DNA of 64,000 nt from Bacteroidota bacterium (GCA_020832235.1 JAFIEZ010000019.1:59246-123245), one strand, 5' to 3'. Counted from the first letter of the stretch, positions 35,141 to 44,010 are shown. Notes: generated from the sequence alone by a model not told the origin. Program-made: numbers and translations.

Positions 35141-35302
35141 AGGCGTTTTTACCATAGCCCCTTGTATTACACTACCCATGAATTTTGTGCAAATCGATCC
35201 ATAATCGTTTGCGTGTGTACATATACCTTTCATAATTTCAGCACCCTGTAAAAAACATCCTTATTTTACATTCCAAATTCCAACCAATAACGTAATGCCC
35301 TA

Positions 35303-36097
35303 ATGCGCGCTGACATGGATCTATCTGAAACGAAAGCCTATCTCATTGAACGTGGATTTACCGAAAAGGTAGATGCGGCTGTAATTCTGGGCTCAGGTCT
35401 AGGTGGATTTGCAGCGACCGTAAGCAACGCTATTTCGGTACCCTATGACGAGATCCCGGGCTTCCCGGAGGTTACTGTTGCCGGTCACGGAGGCGACTTG
35501 ATTCAAGGGATAGTTGGTAAAAAGCGAGTTTTGGTTTACTCCGGTCGTTTTCATCATTATGAAGGACATCCACTGGACCGCACCGTTATTCCGGTGCGAG
35601 TTGCGCATGCCTTCGGGGCTTCATCCCTCGTTGTTTCAAACGCAGCGGGCAGCATCAACACCCGGTTTTCAGTAGGGGACCTCATGCTCATCGACGATTT
35701 CATGCGGGTTGGATTCAAAAGCAGTACCGGAACTCAACTAGCAGGCTCTCGTTACGACAACCGTAAAGAAATTGCGCTGGCCCATAAGGCCGGCCTCGAT
35801 CTGGGTATTCAGCTGCGTCAGGGCACCTATCTTTTCGTCAAGGGCCCGGTTTACGAAACCGCTGCTGAAATTCGTGCTTTCCGTTATATGGGGGCCGACG
35901 CAGTCGGAATGTCGACCGTGCCCGAACTTCTGGAAGCGCAAAAACTAGGCATAAAGAGCCTGGGTATAACGCTGATTACCAATATGTCTACCGGCGTGAC
36001 CAAGGCAAAGCTGGAGCACGGTGAAATCAAAGAAGTTGCCGATTCCCGCAAAGACGATTTTGGTCGACTGGTGACCGAAATTCTGCAGCGTATATAG
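35303..36097 (+). CDS. purine nucleoside phosphorylase (trimeric class)
   Basis: This enzyme splits purine nucleosides with phosphate to free base and ribose 1-phosphate in purine salvage. It has 264 residues from the ATG at 35303; the ATG at 35315 would give 260. Class marks are ILGSGLGGF (phosphate site), GRFHHYEGHPL, VVSNAAGSIN, KGPVYETAAEIRAF and MGADAVGMSTVPE, followed by LITNMSTG. They point to the homotrimeric class rather than the hexameric DeoD type. The gene converges with corA. Confidence 0.95.
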   Translation: MRADMDLSETKAYLIERGFTEKVDAAVILGSGLGGFAATVSNAISVPYDEIPGFPEVTVAGHGGDLIQGIVGKKRVLVYSGRFHHYEGHPLDRTVIPVRVAHAFGASSLVVSNAAGSINTRFSVGDLMLIDDFMRVGFKSSTGTQLAGSRYDNRKEIALAHKAGLDLGIQLRQGTYLFVKGPVYETAAEIRAFRYMGADAVGMSTVPELLEAQKLGIKSLGITLITNMSTGVTKAKLEHGEIKEVADSRKDDFGRLVTEILQRI

Positions 36098-36099
36098 AC

Positions 36100-36200
36100 T
36101 GATAGCACCAGACAAACAGCGGTCATCCTGGCAGTAACGACCATTTGCAAGGCAGCTGAAGGCAATTAGCTCATGCGCGATGATATAACCTGTGCTATCA
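36100..36200. repeat. 9-bp inverted repeat between the convergent PNP and corA genes
   Basis: The arms tgatagcac (36100-36108) and gtgctatca (36192-36200) match perfectly, separated by 83 nt. They frame almost the entire 121-bp convergent spacer. It could be a long-range hairpin marking both transcript ends; no T-run is attached. Confidence 0.4.
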
Positions 36201-36218
36201 ATCCAGATTCAGATTTGC

Positions 36219-37352
36219 CTACAGCCATCCCCTCCTGCGGAAATAGTAGAGCATCCCGAGCGATAAAATCAGCATTCCCGCCATAGCGACCGGATAACCG
36301 TAGTACATATTCAACTCGGGCATATTCCATGGACTAGCCTCCGGATCGAAATTCATCCCGTAAATTCCGGCAATAAATGTAAGTGGGATGAAAATCGTAG
36401 CAATAATGGTAAGTACTTTCATCACCTCATTCATACGATTACTCATGCCCGACATGTAGATATCAAACAAAGAGAACACCATCTCTCTGCTGGTTTCGAT
36501 GGAGTCGATAATCTGCACCACATGATCGTACACATCCCTCAGATAAATTTTGATATCCTGCGAAATTAAAGGGATGTCGTCGCGGATGAGGCTGTTTATG
36601 CCATCCCGAAGCGACCATACCGACTTTCGCATGATAATTAAATCACGGCGAAGGGCATGAATACGGGGCAATTCTTTAGAATCAGGCTGGCCGACAACCG
36701 ACTCCTCCGCTTTTTCGATGAGCTCGCCAAGCAGATCCAGCGCCACGAAATAGTGATCTACAATGGTGTCGATAAGAGCATACATCAGATAATCAGGACC
36801 TAACCTGCGGAGCCGGGTGGTTGTGGTTTGGAGTCTGCGGAAAATTGGTTCAAAAATCGGAGTATCGCTTTCCTGAAACGACAATACATAGTTCTTGCCT
36901 AAAACGATGCTAACCTGCTCCGACTGCAGTTTTTGGGTGCTCTCATCGAGCGTTATGGAGCGCAAAACGATATAAATCAAATCGTCATAGACCTCCACTT
37001 TCGGGCGCTGTGAAATGCTTACAATATCTTCCTGAATGAGAGGGTGTAATCCGAAATATTCCCAAATCGTGCGCAACCGGTCGATGTCGTGTAGCCCCTC
37101 GACTTGAATCCATGTACGGGATTCGCTTTTCAGGTACTTCGCAGACTTTTCTATGCCTTTCAGGGTACTCGTGTGGTAATGCTCTTCATCGAAGTCATGA
37201 AGCGTAATGCGCACTTCATCCATTCGTTTTTCACCGGTATGTATTGCGGTACCGGGAATTTGACCGGGTTGTTTACGCCGTACACGGGTGTTCGCCTTGA
37301 CTCCGAATAGTCCGGCGGTATGAAGTGCTATTCCCTTGAGGTGCTTTTTCAT
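36219..37352 (-). CDS. corA: CorA family magnesium/cobalt transporter
   Basis: CorA is a pentameric inner membrane channel for Mg2+, Co2+ and related ions. The 377-residue protein has a large cytoplasmic N-terminal part and two transmembrane helices at the C-terminus (about 315-333 and 350-369). The selectivity motif GMN is present at residues 332-334 in AGIYGMNFDPE. The basic tail FRRRGWL is typical. The ATG at 37352 is followed by a basic stretch. Upstream lies an unusual tandem repeat that may overlap its promoter. Confidence 0.95.
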   Translation of the reverse strand: MKKHLKGIALHTAGLFGVKANTRVRRKQPGQIPGTAIHTGEKRMDEVRITLHDFDEEHYHTSTLKGIEKSAKYLKSESRTWIQVEGLHDIDRLRTIWEYFGLHPLIQEDIVSISQRPKVEVYDDLIYIVLRSITLDESTQKLQSEQVSIVLGKNYVLSFQESDTPIFEPIFRRLQTTTTRLRRLGPDYLMYALIDTIVDHYFVALDLLGELIEKAEESVVGQPDSKELPRIHALRRDLIIMRKSVWSLRDGINSLIRDDIPLISQDIKIYLRDVYDHVVQIIDSIETSREMVFSLFDIYMSGMSNRMNEVMKVLTIIATIFIPLTFIAGIYGMNFDPEASPWNMPELNMYYGYPVAMAGMLILSLGMLYYFRRRGWL

Positions 37353-37429
37353 AAAATCTTAGTGGTATTTATGTTCGTGAAGTTAGGGTGGCAAGATGAA
37401 TCTTGCGATTCACGGGGGCCGTAAACGGG

Positions 37430-37546
37430 TACATAAGTTACATCAGCTTCATCGGCTACCTCAGTTACGTCAGTTACATAGGCTACGCCTGCTACATCAG
37501 CTGCATCAGCTACATCAGTTACGTCGGCTGCATCAATTGCATCAGC
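37430..37546. repeat. 13 imperfect copies of a 9-bp tandem repeat
   Basis: Thirteen consecutive 9-mers follow the consensus tacatcagy, with variants such as tacgtcagt, tacataggc and tgcatcagc, filling 117 bp. The array lies between the corA start (37352) and the thioesterase stop (37568), 78 bp upstream of corA. In one plus-strand frame it reads as Tyr-Ile-Ser-like triplets, but there is no matching real gene, since that frame runs antisense into the thioesterase. It looks like a minisatellite. Confidence 0.85.
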
Positions 37547-37567
37547 TTTACCACAATAACAATTAAA

Positions 37568-38314
37568 TCACTGCTTCACAAAAGCTACGGCCAGTTCACG
37601 GGCGTCATCACGGTGCACAATTCGGTAAGGTTGTCCGTCAGCGGTGGATGGATGCCGTTCAGCAATAACATGGTCTCCATACGTGCTCTCCGCTTTGAAT
37701 TGAATGTCGATATAAGTTGGACGAGCTTCGCCAAGTCCCCCTCCCATAGCTTCTACAACCCACTCCATATAGCGGACGTTGTTCACATGCTGATTGATAT
37801 CGAGATCGGCCCGGCGCACGCGGAATGGCAGTGTGAACTCAGCTTCGGTATCAATTTTGGGCAATCGACGAGGAACCTCAACGTTGGCAAAACGCTTATT
37901 TTCGGCTCCGACCTGCTGTACAGCATCGGGAGTTGGAATGGGCCGTCGACGCGCGATATCCATAATAATCCACCCCGTTCGGGCCGAAAGAATATGCTCG
38001 CCGCGGGAATCATACAGGTCGAAATCCCTCCAGCCAAACAAACGATCGGCGCCTGATGGCCAGGTTTCGATGCGTACTACCTCGCCGGACTTCGGATAAC
38101 GGGTCATGTTGATGGTAAACCGATTCAAAACCCAGCCTTGGTTATTTTCAATCATTGACTCCATGGAGAATCCTAGACGGGCCGCGTGATTTCCCGCAGC
38201 ATCTTGCATGTAATTTGCAAGGGATGACAGCAGAATATGACCGTCGTTATCAATTTCGAAGGCTTTGACCGTGAATGACTCGGTCCACACGAAGTAGCGG
38301 GGCTGGATTTTCAT
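37568..38314 (-). CDS. acyl-ACP thioesterase (FatA/FatB type)
   Basis: This enzyme releases fatty acids from acyl carrier protein. From the ATG at 38314 it has 248 residues in two hotdog folds; an upstream in-frame start at 38374 would add an unlikely 20 residues. The second hotdog contains ADLDINQHVNNVRYMEW, where Asn174, His176 and Glu184 fit the catalytic network of plant and bacterial acyl-ACP thioesterases. The first hotdog carries QDAAGNHAARLGFS. There is no transit or signal peptide. It is upstream of the repeat array and corA on the same strand. Confidence 0.92.
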   Translation of the reverse strand: MKIQPRYFVWTESFTVKAFEIDNDGHILLSSLANYMQDAAGNHAARLGFSMESMIENNQGWVLNRFTINMTRYPKSGEVVRIETWPSGADRLFGWRDFDLYDSRGEHILSARTGWIIMDIARRRPIPTPDAVQQVGAENKRFANVEVPRRLPKIDTEAEFTLPFRVRRADLDINQHVNNVRYMEWVVEAMGGGLGEARPTYIDIQFKAESTYGDHVIAERHPSTADGQPYRIVHRDDARELAVAFVKQ

Positions 38315-38412
38315 GGAAAGTAAATTTGAGAAGGTATCGCGATTGAACCGGTAGCATCGCAAAAGGAATACCACTACCGTAGCGATAATTTAGTTAACCA
38401 AAAGTACCCATG

Positions 38413-38447
38413 AAAAGAAGGAAGGGCAACACCGGAATGTTGCCCTT
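38413..38447 (-). terminator. terminator of the blaI-M56 operon
   Basis: A 9-bp perfect stem (38422-38430 with 38439-38447, aagggcaac/gttgccctt) with an 8-nt loop is followed on the minus strand by CCTTCTTTT (38421 down to 38413). It begins 5 bases past the M56 stop. Confidence 0.75.
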
Positions 38448-38452
38448 ATAAC

Positions 38453-40261
38453 TTATTCCGATAAGCGAAACTCAACCGGTAACTGCATTTGAACGTGCAC
38501 GTTTCTGCCGCGTTGCTTGCCTGGCGTGAAGCGAACCGATTGTAGAGCTTCAAGAGCGGCCTCATCGGCACCGCCTCCGATACCACGCAATACCACCGGA
38601 TTGGTGACCTCGCCGTTGGTATCAACAACAAACTGAAGAATTACCCGCCCTTCAATCCCCGCGCGTCGGGCCATGTCCGGGTAACGAAGTTGACGGTAAT
38701 ACGCCTCCATACCACCTATCATTCGCGGCATTTCTTCTACAACAAGAAATATTTCAGCTCCGGAAGGTGTACGCGGGCCTAAATCGTCAGGAGCTGGAGG
38801 GGCAGGTGGAGTCGGGCGCGGTGGCGGAGGCGGCGGGGGTTCGGTTCCATCGTTCGATAGTCGAAATACGATTGGTAACTGAAACTGAACAGGAACAGCT
38901 TGTCCGCGCTGCATGCCCGGCGTAAATTTCACTCCCCTAACCGCTTCCATAGCGGCTTCATCAGCACCCCCACCAATGCCACGAATTACCTGAATATTCT
39001 GTGGATTACCTTGTCTGTCTACAATAAACTGTACTACAACCCTACCCTCTATTCCGGCATCCCGGGCAGATTCAGGATAACGAACGCGGTTGTAGATAGC
39101 TTGCATCCCACCAATTGGCTCGGGCATTTGTTCCACTACAATGAAAAAGGTGTCGGCGACCGAGGTGGTTATGGGTAGATCCAGCGGTTCAGCCGACTGC
39201 GTAAATACGGCAGCCGTACCCGCTGTTAGGTCCGATCCTGACTGATACTGACCGGTTAGCGCAAGCACTACTGTGAGTATTACGAGGGATGCGATGGAGC
39301 CAAATGCGGTTCTATTTCGGATTTTAAGCTGATTTTCGGGTGTTTTTTGATAATGTTGCATGATTTGAATACGTTCTTTGAGTTTGGTTCCGGGTGTGGC
39401 CATAGATATCATGACCGATAGCCTCGGATGATGATTGCTGCCGGCAAAATCAAGCAGCAGTGAAGCATACGTACGCGGGTCGACCGTCATGCCCGATAGA
39501 ACTTCCGCATCGCACGACATCTCGCGGTACCGGTGTATGTCGCGAACATACACCTGCACCAGCGGATGAAACCAGCAGACGGAGCGCAAAAGCTGCACCA
39601 TCCACTCGATTAGAAAATCGCCGTTCCGCACGTGCATGATTTCGTGGGCAAGCAGCGATTTGAGGTCGTCAGGAGAATATTGCTGATCAGGCAGCACCAC
39701 TACCGGTCGTTGCCAACCAAACGTAAATGGCACCGTGGCCTCATCAGAGAGTAAAATTTGTACCGGGTTCTTATCACCGGCATAAGCTTGTGCTACGGCT
39801 GCGATATGCCCCGGGGCAGGACGTAACGCTGTTCGGAGTCTGTTTAACACCCTCAGGTGGGCAAACTGCCGTATCAGCATAGCGAGTGCGCCTATGAGAA
39901 ACAGCACATTAATCAACCCGAATATGAAGGCTGGATAGCTGCTTATGTACCACGCACTGGCTTCAACTGCAGGCATCACTTCCGGCACCGTGATGAAATC
40001 ATACACCACGATAGCCAGTGGCAGCACGGGCTCAAGAACCATCTGAGTAGGCATAACGGCTGATAAGAGTAGTCCGGCAGGGAGCGCCGCAAATATCGAA
40101 AGACGAAGATAATACTGTGCGGTCGGATGCAGCTTTTCTCGTTGGGCATTCAGGCAGACCAGCGCAATCAATGCAAAGAGCGTCCACACCAGCATCGGAA
40201 TCCATATCGCAGACCAAAGCCAAACGCCCCCATCCTGTAAAAAATTGATGATGTAAGCCAT
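38453..40261 (-). CDS. M56 BlaR1-like metallopeptidase fused to two TonB C-terminal domains
   Basis: The 602-residue protein has transmembrane helices near residues 18-38, 52-72, 108-130 and 320-338. The cytoplasmic M56 peptidase between them has HEIMH at 206-210 and the later ligand segment REMSCDAEVL near 247. Such proteins sense an outside signal and cleave the partner repressor BlaI. After the last helix come two TonB C-terminal domains (about 380-470 and 510-602), both with GGMxAxYxxxRYP, AGIEGRV, GGGADEAA and FTPGxQRG, joined by a proline-rich linker. One TonB domain is common in such fusions; the duplicate is less so. Its ATG is 3 bp after the blaI stop. Confidence 0.9.
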   Translation of the reverse strand: MAYIINFLQDGGVWLWSAIWIPMLVWTLFALIALVCLNAQREKLHPTAQYYLRLSIFAALPAGLLLSAVMPTQMVLEPVLPLAIVVYDFITVPEVMPAVEASAWYISSYPAFIFGLINVLFLIGALAMLIRQFAHLRVLNRLRTALRPAPGHIAAVAQAYAGDKNPVQILLSDEATVPFTFGWQRPVVVLPDQQYSPDDLKSLLAHEIMHVRNGDFLIEWMVQLLRSVCWFHPLVQVYVRDIHRYREMSCDAEVLSGMTVDPRTYASLLLDFAGSNHHPRLSVMISMATPGTKLKERIQIMQHYQKTPENQLKIRNRTAFGSIASLVILTVVLALTGQYQSGSDLTAGTAAVFTQSAEPLDLPITTSVADTFFIVVEQMPEPIGGMQAIYNRVRYPESARDAGIEGRVVVQFIVDRQGNPQNIQVIRGIGGGADEAAMEAVRGVKFTPGMQRGQAVPVQFQLPIVFRLSNDGTEPPPPPPPRPTPPAPPAPDDLGPRTPSGAEIFLVVEEMPRMIGGMEAYYRQLRYPDMARRAGIEGRVILQFVVDTNGEVTNPVVLRGIGGGADEAALEALQSVRFTPGKQRGRNVHVQMQLPVEFRLSE

Positions 40262-40264
40262 GGG

Positions 40265-40639
40265 TTACTCCATATTTTTGATGATGGACTTAATCGACTC
40301 CCGTTCTTCATCCGAAATAGCTTCATGCTCAACCAGAGTTTGAATCAGCGACGTGGGCGACCCCTTAAAAACCTTCATCATCAGGTGAGAAAGGAGGTCC
40401 TGCCGCACTTGACCCGGATCAATAGCAGGCGCATAAACATAGGTTACCCCCTCCTTCTCGAAGGTTAGAAAGCCTTTTTTGGCGAGATTCTGCATCATAG
40501 TCATTACCGTTGTGTACGCCACTTTGCGGTTTTTAAGGATGCGTTCGTGTACCTGCGCAACGGTAGCATGTTTAAGCTCCCATACATGTTGCAATACTTC
40601 CATTTCGGAATCGCCGATGGCCAGGGTCGGATTTTTCAT
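40265..40639 (-). CDS. blaI: BlaI/MecI/CopY family transcriptional repressor
   Basis: This 124-residue protein has the winged helix of the BlaI family: LAIGDSEMEVLQHVWELKHATVAQVHERI-type start (residues 4-32) and RKVAYTTVMTMMQNLAKKGFL as the recognition helix and wing, followed by the C-terminal dimerisation and cleavage region. It is expected to repress its own operon until the M56 protein cleaves it. A perfect 14-bp palindrome sits 30 bp upstream of its ATG and fits its operator. The regulated stimulus (beta-lactam, metal or other envelope stress) is unknown here. Confidence 0.92.
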   Translation of the reverse strand: MKNPTLAIGDSEMEVLQHVWELKHATVAQVHERILKNRKVAYTTVMTMMQNLAKKGFLTFEKEGVTYVYAPAIDPGQVRQDLLSHLMMKVFKGSPTSLIQTLVEHEAISDEERESIKSIIKNME

Positions 40640-40668
40640 ACAAATGCTTTATCTGGTTAATACCAATG

Positions 40669-40682
40669 TCATAGTACTATGA
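40669..40682. promoter_or_regulatory. probable BlaI operator palindrome
   Basis: The 14 bases tcatagtactatga are a perfect palindrome, located 30 bp before the blaI start codon and 191 bp before the photolyase start. A further half-like tagta lies at 40686-40690. BlaI-family repressors bind inverted repeats of this size in their own promoters. Assignment is by position and symmetry only. Confidence 0.65.
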
Positions 40683-40872
40683 TAATAGTAGGATGTAAGA
40701 AAAGCAACACAATGGGTAAATATTTTAATGTAACCGCACAAACTCGGACTAGATACTGCCTTACATTGGGTTCCAACCTGTTTTTTTATCCTCGGAACGA
40801 ATCTGCCGAACGCCGGATTTCTATGAATGTGCCAGTATCACGCGCGATTTTAATCTCAATAACCTCCCCTAC

Positions 40873-42537
40873 ATGACCGCTTTTGAATCAGCGTTTCCCC
40901 ACCAGTCTCCAAATAATCCATCGCATTGGGTGTATGTACACCCCGATCAGCTGAACCCTGAGAAGTTAATCGAAGCCATACCCGAAAACGAGCGTAACGC
41001 TGTGGGATTTCTGTTTATTGAGTCATCCCATCGATGGAAAACCCTCCCATTTCACAAAAAACGCATCATTTTTGAAATGTCGGCAATGCGTCACACCGCA
41101 CTCGAACTCACCAGGAAGGACTACAGCGTGTGTTACATCATCACCGACCACCCGTTCGAAGCAAGTTTGAAATCAGTTCTGGCAGGCGGTAAAGCCCCCG
41201 TAAATGGCATCATCACCGACGTTAATGCACTCCCTCCGTCCACCACAGCCATCCAGTTACATGCCATGCTTCCGGCCAGTATCGATGAACGCAACGCATT
41301 GCAAAAGACAGCGTCCGGGGACACTGAACATCCCAACCATGATGATAACCAGGTGCGCCTGCACCTTTACCCTAACGCCTTCTTCCTGGCCGACGAGGAA
41401 GAATACACGCCAAAAATCTCTCCCGGTTATCGCATGGAGTTTTTCTACCGCGATATGCGAAAAAAGTACAACATTTTGATTGAAGCCGACGGTCAGCCCA
41501 CAGGCGGAGACTGGAACTACGACAAAGACAACCGCAAGTCGCTGCCCAAGAAAATTAGTTTACCCACCTTCCCCAAAATTAATTCCGATGCCATAACACA
41601 GGAAATCATCAATTCTGTTGCGCAAAAATATGCTGATCATTTCGGGTCAGCCGAAAATTTTACTATGGCCGTAACCCGGCAGGATGCAACCCGTTTAGCC
41701 GACCATTTTTTCGAGCAGGGCCTCCCCGACTTTGGTCCTTACGAAGACGCCATGGCCAAGGGTGAAGCCTATGTTTTTCACTCAGGTCTGTCAACCTACA
41801 TGAATGTTGGACTCATCGAGCCGCTCGACCTTTGCAAGCGCGCCGAACAAGCCTGGTACGACGGTCATGCACCGCTGAACTCCGTCGAAGGATTCATCCG
41901 GCAAATCATCGGGTGGCGCGAATTCGTGCGGGTTTACTACGAGGCCATGATGCCGGATGTGCGTAAGGCTAACGCCCTGAGTTTCAAACGCGGGTTGCCG
42001 GCCGTGTACTGGACCGCCAGCTCCTGGATGGCCTGCATGGACGACATCGTGGGCAGTGTACAAGAACTCGGCTGGTCGCACCACATACCGCGTCTCATGG
42101 TGTTGAGTAATTTCTCGAACCTCACCGAATCAGATCCCTACCAGTTGTACTTATGGTTTTGGTACGGTTATTCTGATGCCCACGACTGGGTCGTCTTGCC
42201 GAATGTACTGGGGATGTCGACCTTTGCCGATGGAGGTGTACTCGCCTCGAAGCCCTACGTTAGCGGCGGCAATTACATCAACAAAATGAGCAACTACTGC
42301 AACTCCTGCCGGTACAAAATCAAAGAAAAAACAGGTCCCGAGGCATGTCCCTTCAACTACCTCTACTGGAATTTTGTAGATAATCACCGGGATGTTTTCA
42401 ACGAAAACGGCAGGGTATCATTTATGGTCAACATGTTTGACAAACGGAAGCCGGAAGACAAGCAGGCGATCAAAGATTCCGCCAAAACGTTTATCGATGC
42501 GCTCCCTCGGTGGAATCAGATTTCAAAAAAAGATTGA
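40873..42537 (+). CDS. iron-sulfur (6-4)-type photolyase/cryptochrome (FeS-BCP family)
   Basis: This 554-residue flavoprotein belongs to the prokaryotic FeS-BCP photolyases, which repair (6-4) photoproducts with light. Four cysteines, Cys388 (in WMACMDD), Cys476 and Cys479 (in NYCNSCRY) and Cys492 (in PEACPFN), have spacings 88, 3 and 13, the same as the four cluster cysteines of Agrobacterium PhrB. The C-terminal half also shows HHIPRLMVLSNF and DAHDWVVLPNVLGMS, the FAD-binding region. Start ATG 40873 is the first in the frame. It has no close neighbour on its strand; a second photolyase of another class lies 3.6 kb downstream. Confidence 0.9.
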   Translation: MTAFESAFPHQSPNNPSHWVYVHPDQLNPEKLIEAIPENERNAVGFLFIESSHRWKTLPFHKKRIIFEMSAMRHTALELTRKDYSVCYIITDHPFEASLKSVLAGGKAPVNGIITDVNALPPSTTAIQLHAMLPASIDERNALQKTASGDTEHPNHDDNQVRLHLYPNAFFLADEEEYTPKISPGYRMEFFYRDMRKKYNILIEADGQPTGGDWNYDKDNRKSLPKKISLPTFPKINSDAITQEIINSVAQKYADHFGSAENFTMAVTRQDATRLADHFFEQGLPDFGPYEDAMAKGEAYVFHSGLSTYMNVGLIEPLDLCKRAEQAWYDGHAPLNSVEGFIRQIIGWREFVRVYYEAMMPDVRKANALSFKRGLPAVYWTASSWMACMDDIVGSVQELGWSHHIPRLMVLSNFSNLTESDPYQLYLWFWYGYSDAHDWVVLPNVLGMSTFADGGVLASKPYVSGGNYINKMSNYCNSCRYKIKEKTGPEACPFNYLYWNFVDNHRDVFNENGRVSFMVNMFDKRKPEDKQAIKDSAKTFIDALPRWNQISKKD

Positions 42538-42810
42538 TCATCTTATCCTTTTTACTCATCAACAGGGTAACGGCTCAATTTGTAGAGCGGAGATGCCACC
42601 ATCTATGAACTACGTTGTGAATAATCACGCATATTTTTGATAAGAAAAATTTAGTCAAAAAGATTCTGAGACAATCAATTTCCCTGAATTTGCAGTATCA
42701 TGTGTATGGTATTTTGTGGGCCGTTGCACCGACAGCTTAAATACCGGACATAAAATTTTCAAGTATTTAGAGTCTTTTCAAACAGAAATTGAGATTACCA
42801 CCTACGAATC

Positions 42811-44010
42811 ATGCGTATCTTTTCGCCGGGAAAGAAAACCTGTTATCCTGTCCAATGGTTTTTCGGAATCATCTCTTATATAACCCCAATATTCCGACTA
42901 AAGAGAGAAAGACATTTGCTTGTTTTTGGATCTTTTCACGGCGATGCATACAGAGGTAACACCCGTGCTTTATTTGAACATTTTATAAAAGACAAAAGAT
43001 TCGATGTTGTCTGGTTAACCAGAAACCCAGACGTAGTTAAAAATCTACAAGCACAATTTGGAACAAAATTCGTCGCATTGCTTCACAGTTCGACAGGACT
43101 TAAACTCATTCGTGACGCAACGATGGTACTTTACACCCACGGCATTTCCGATTTTCCTTTCGTTTTCATCCCCAAGCGCGTAAAACAGTTTCATACTTAC
43201 CACGGGTTGCCAACCAAACGGGGTGAATACATGAAAACTAATGGATCAGAATCTCCTCCTTCAGTTTTGCATAAGATGATTTTACACTATCGTTTTTCAG
43301 GAATTACGTACTTCTTGTCAACCTCTCCGTTTGTTAGCAGCATTTTTGCAAAACGATTTAATCTACAACATAGTCAAATGGTCGAATGCGGCTTCCCTTC
43401 GTTAGATGCATTAATAACTGAAGGGATTTGCGTTCAGAAGTCATTACCAGATACTTCACACATCGTTTTATATGCCCCAACGTATCGCAGGAGAGACAGA
43501 ACACAGTGGTTTCCCTTCGAAGATATGGACTGGCCTGACTTTACACGCTTTCTTGAAGAACACAAAATTACACTTGTACTGCGAGCTCACCCTAATGAAA
43601 ACCTTAACATAAAGCCATATCAGTTGCATTCTCACAGAATTACCGAGTGTGGCGAGTTACCTTTAAACACATTGCTCCGGCAGACAGATGCCATCATTAC
43701 CGATTATAGTGGTATCTATCTGGAAGGCCTGCTGCTTAACATCCCCCCAATATTTGTGCCCTATGATAGACATCGATATGAACGAGGGTTTCCATACGAT
43801 TACGACTCGGTTACACCTGGTCCAAAAGCGGGAACATACAGCGCATTTAAAATGGCAATTCTGGATGCGCTACTGAATGACGCTCCGTCTTACAGCGACC
43901 TGCGAAATGAGGTCAAATCAACTTTTTTTGGGGTAACAGACGGAAAAGCAACCGAGCGTACAGCTATGTTTATTGAAAGGGAGCTGGGTGCAGAGGAAGC
44001 GGCCTCTTAG
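42811..44010 (+). CDS. CDP-glycerol glycerophosphotransferase family protein (TagB/TagF-like)
   Basis: This 399-residue protein has the family's motifs: FHTYHGLPTKRGEYM, LYAPTYRRR, LVLRAHPNE and the closing AIITDYSGIYLEGLLLNIPPIFVPYD. Family members transfer glycerol phosphate or related units onto cell surface polymers. Its N-terminus lacks a signal peptide and is likely a membrane-associated cytoplasmic domain. Gram-negatives use such genes for capsule or O-antigen-like polymers. Upstream is a 273-bp AT-rich spacer. Its stop codon overlaps that of the converging membrane protein gene. Confidence 0.88.
   Translation: MRIFSPGKKTCYPVQWFFGIISYITPIFRLKRERHLLVFGSFHGDAYRGNTRALFEHFIKDKRFDVVWLTRNPDVVKNLQAQFGTKFVALLHSSTGLKLIRDATMVLYTHGISDFPFVFIPKRVKQFHTYHGLPTKRGEYMKTNGSESPPSVLHKMILHYRFSGITYFLSTSPFVSSIFAKRFNLQHSQMVECGFPSLDALITEGICVQKSLPDTSHIVLYAPTYRRRDRTQWFPFEDMDWPDFTRFLEEHKITLVLRAHPNENLNIKPYQLHSHRITECGELPLNTLLRQTDAIITDYSGIYLEGLLLNIPPIFVPYDRHRYERGFPYDYDSVTPGPKAGTYSAFKMAILDALLNDAPSYSDLRNEVKSTFFGVTDGKATERTAMFIERELGAEEAAS

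Larger units (their letters stand above)
34944..35302 (+). other. 359-bp structured spacer between the DUF4914 and PNP genes
   Basis: No convincing coding sequence is present; a minus-strand frame of 83 codons here is explained by the repeats and chance. The spacer contains two long inverted repeats described separately at 34999-35038 and 35071-35140. The last 160 bp are AT-rich and should contain the promoter of the nucleoside phosphorylase gene. The whole may be a 3' end plus a 5' leader, or an independent small RNA. Confidence 0.4.

Noticed and set aside
34982..35233. An 83-codon minus-strand frame in the DUF4914-PNP spacer
   Set aside because: It runs through both hairpins, has no family features and is better explained as non-coding.
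37403..38056. A 217-codon plus-strand frame starting in the 9-bp repeat
   Set aside because: The first part is only the translated repeat and the rest is antisense to the acyl-ACP thioesterase, which has clear catalytic motifs.
40679..40876. A 65-codon plus-strand frame that overlaps the photolyase start by ATGA
   Set aside because: It crosses the blaI promoter and operator region and shows no protein family features.
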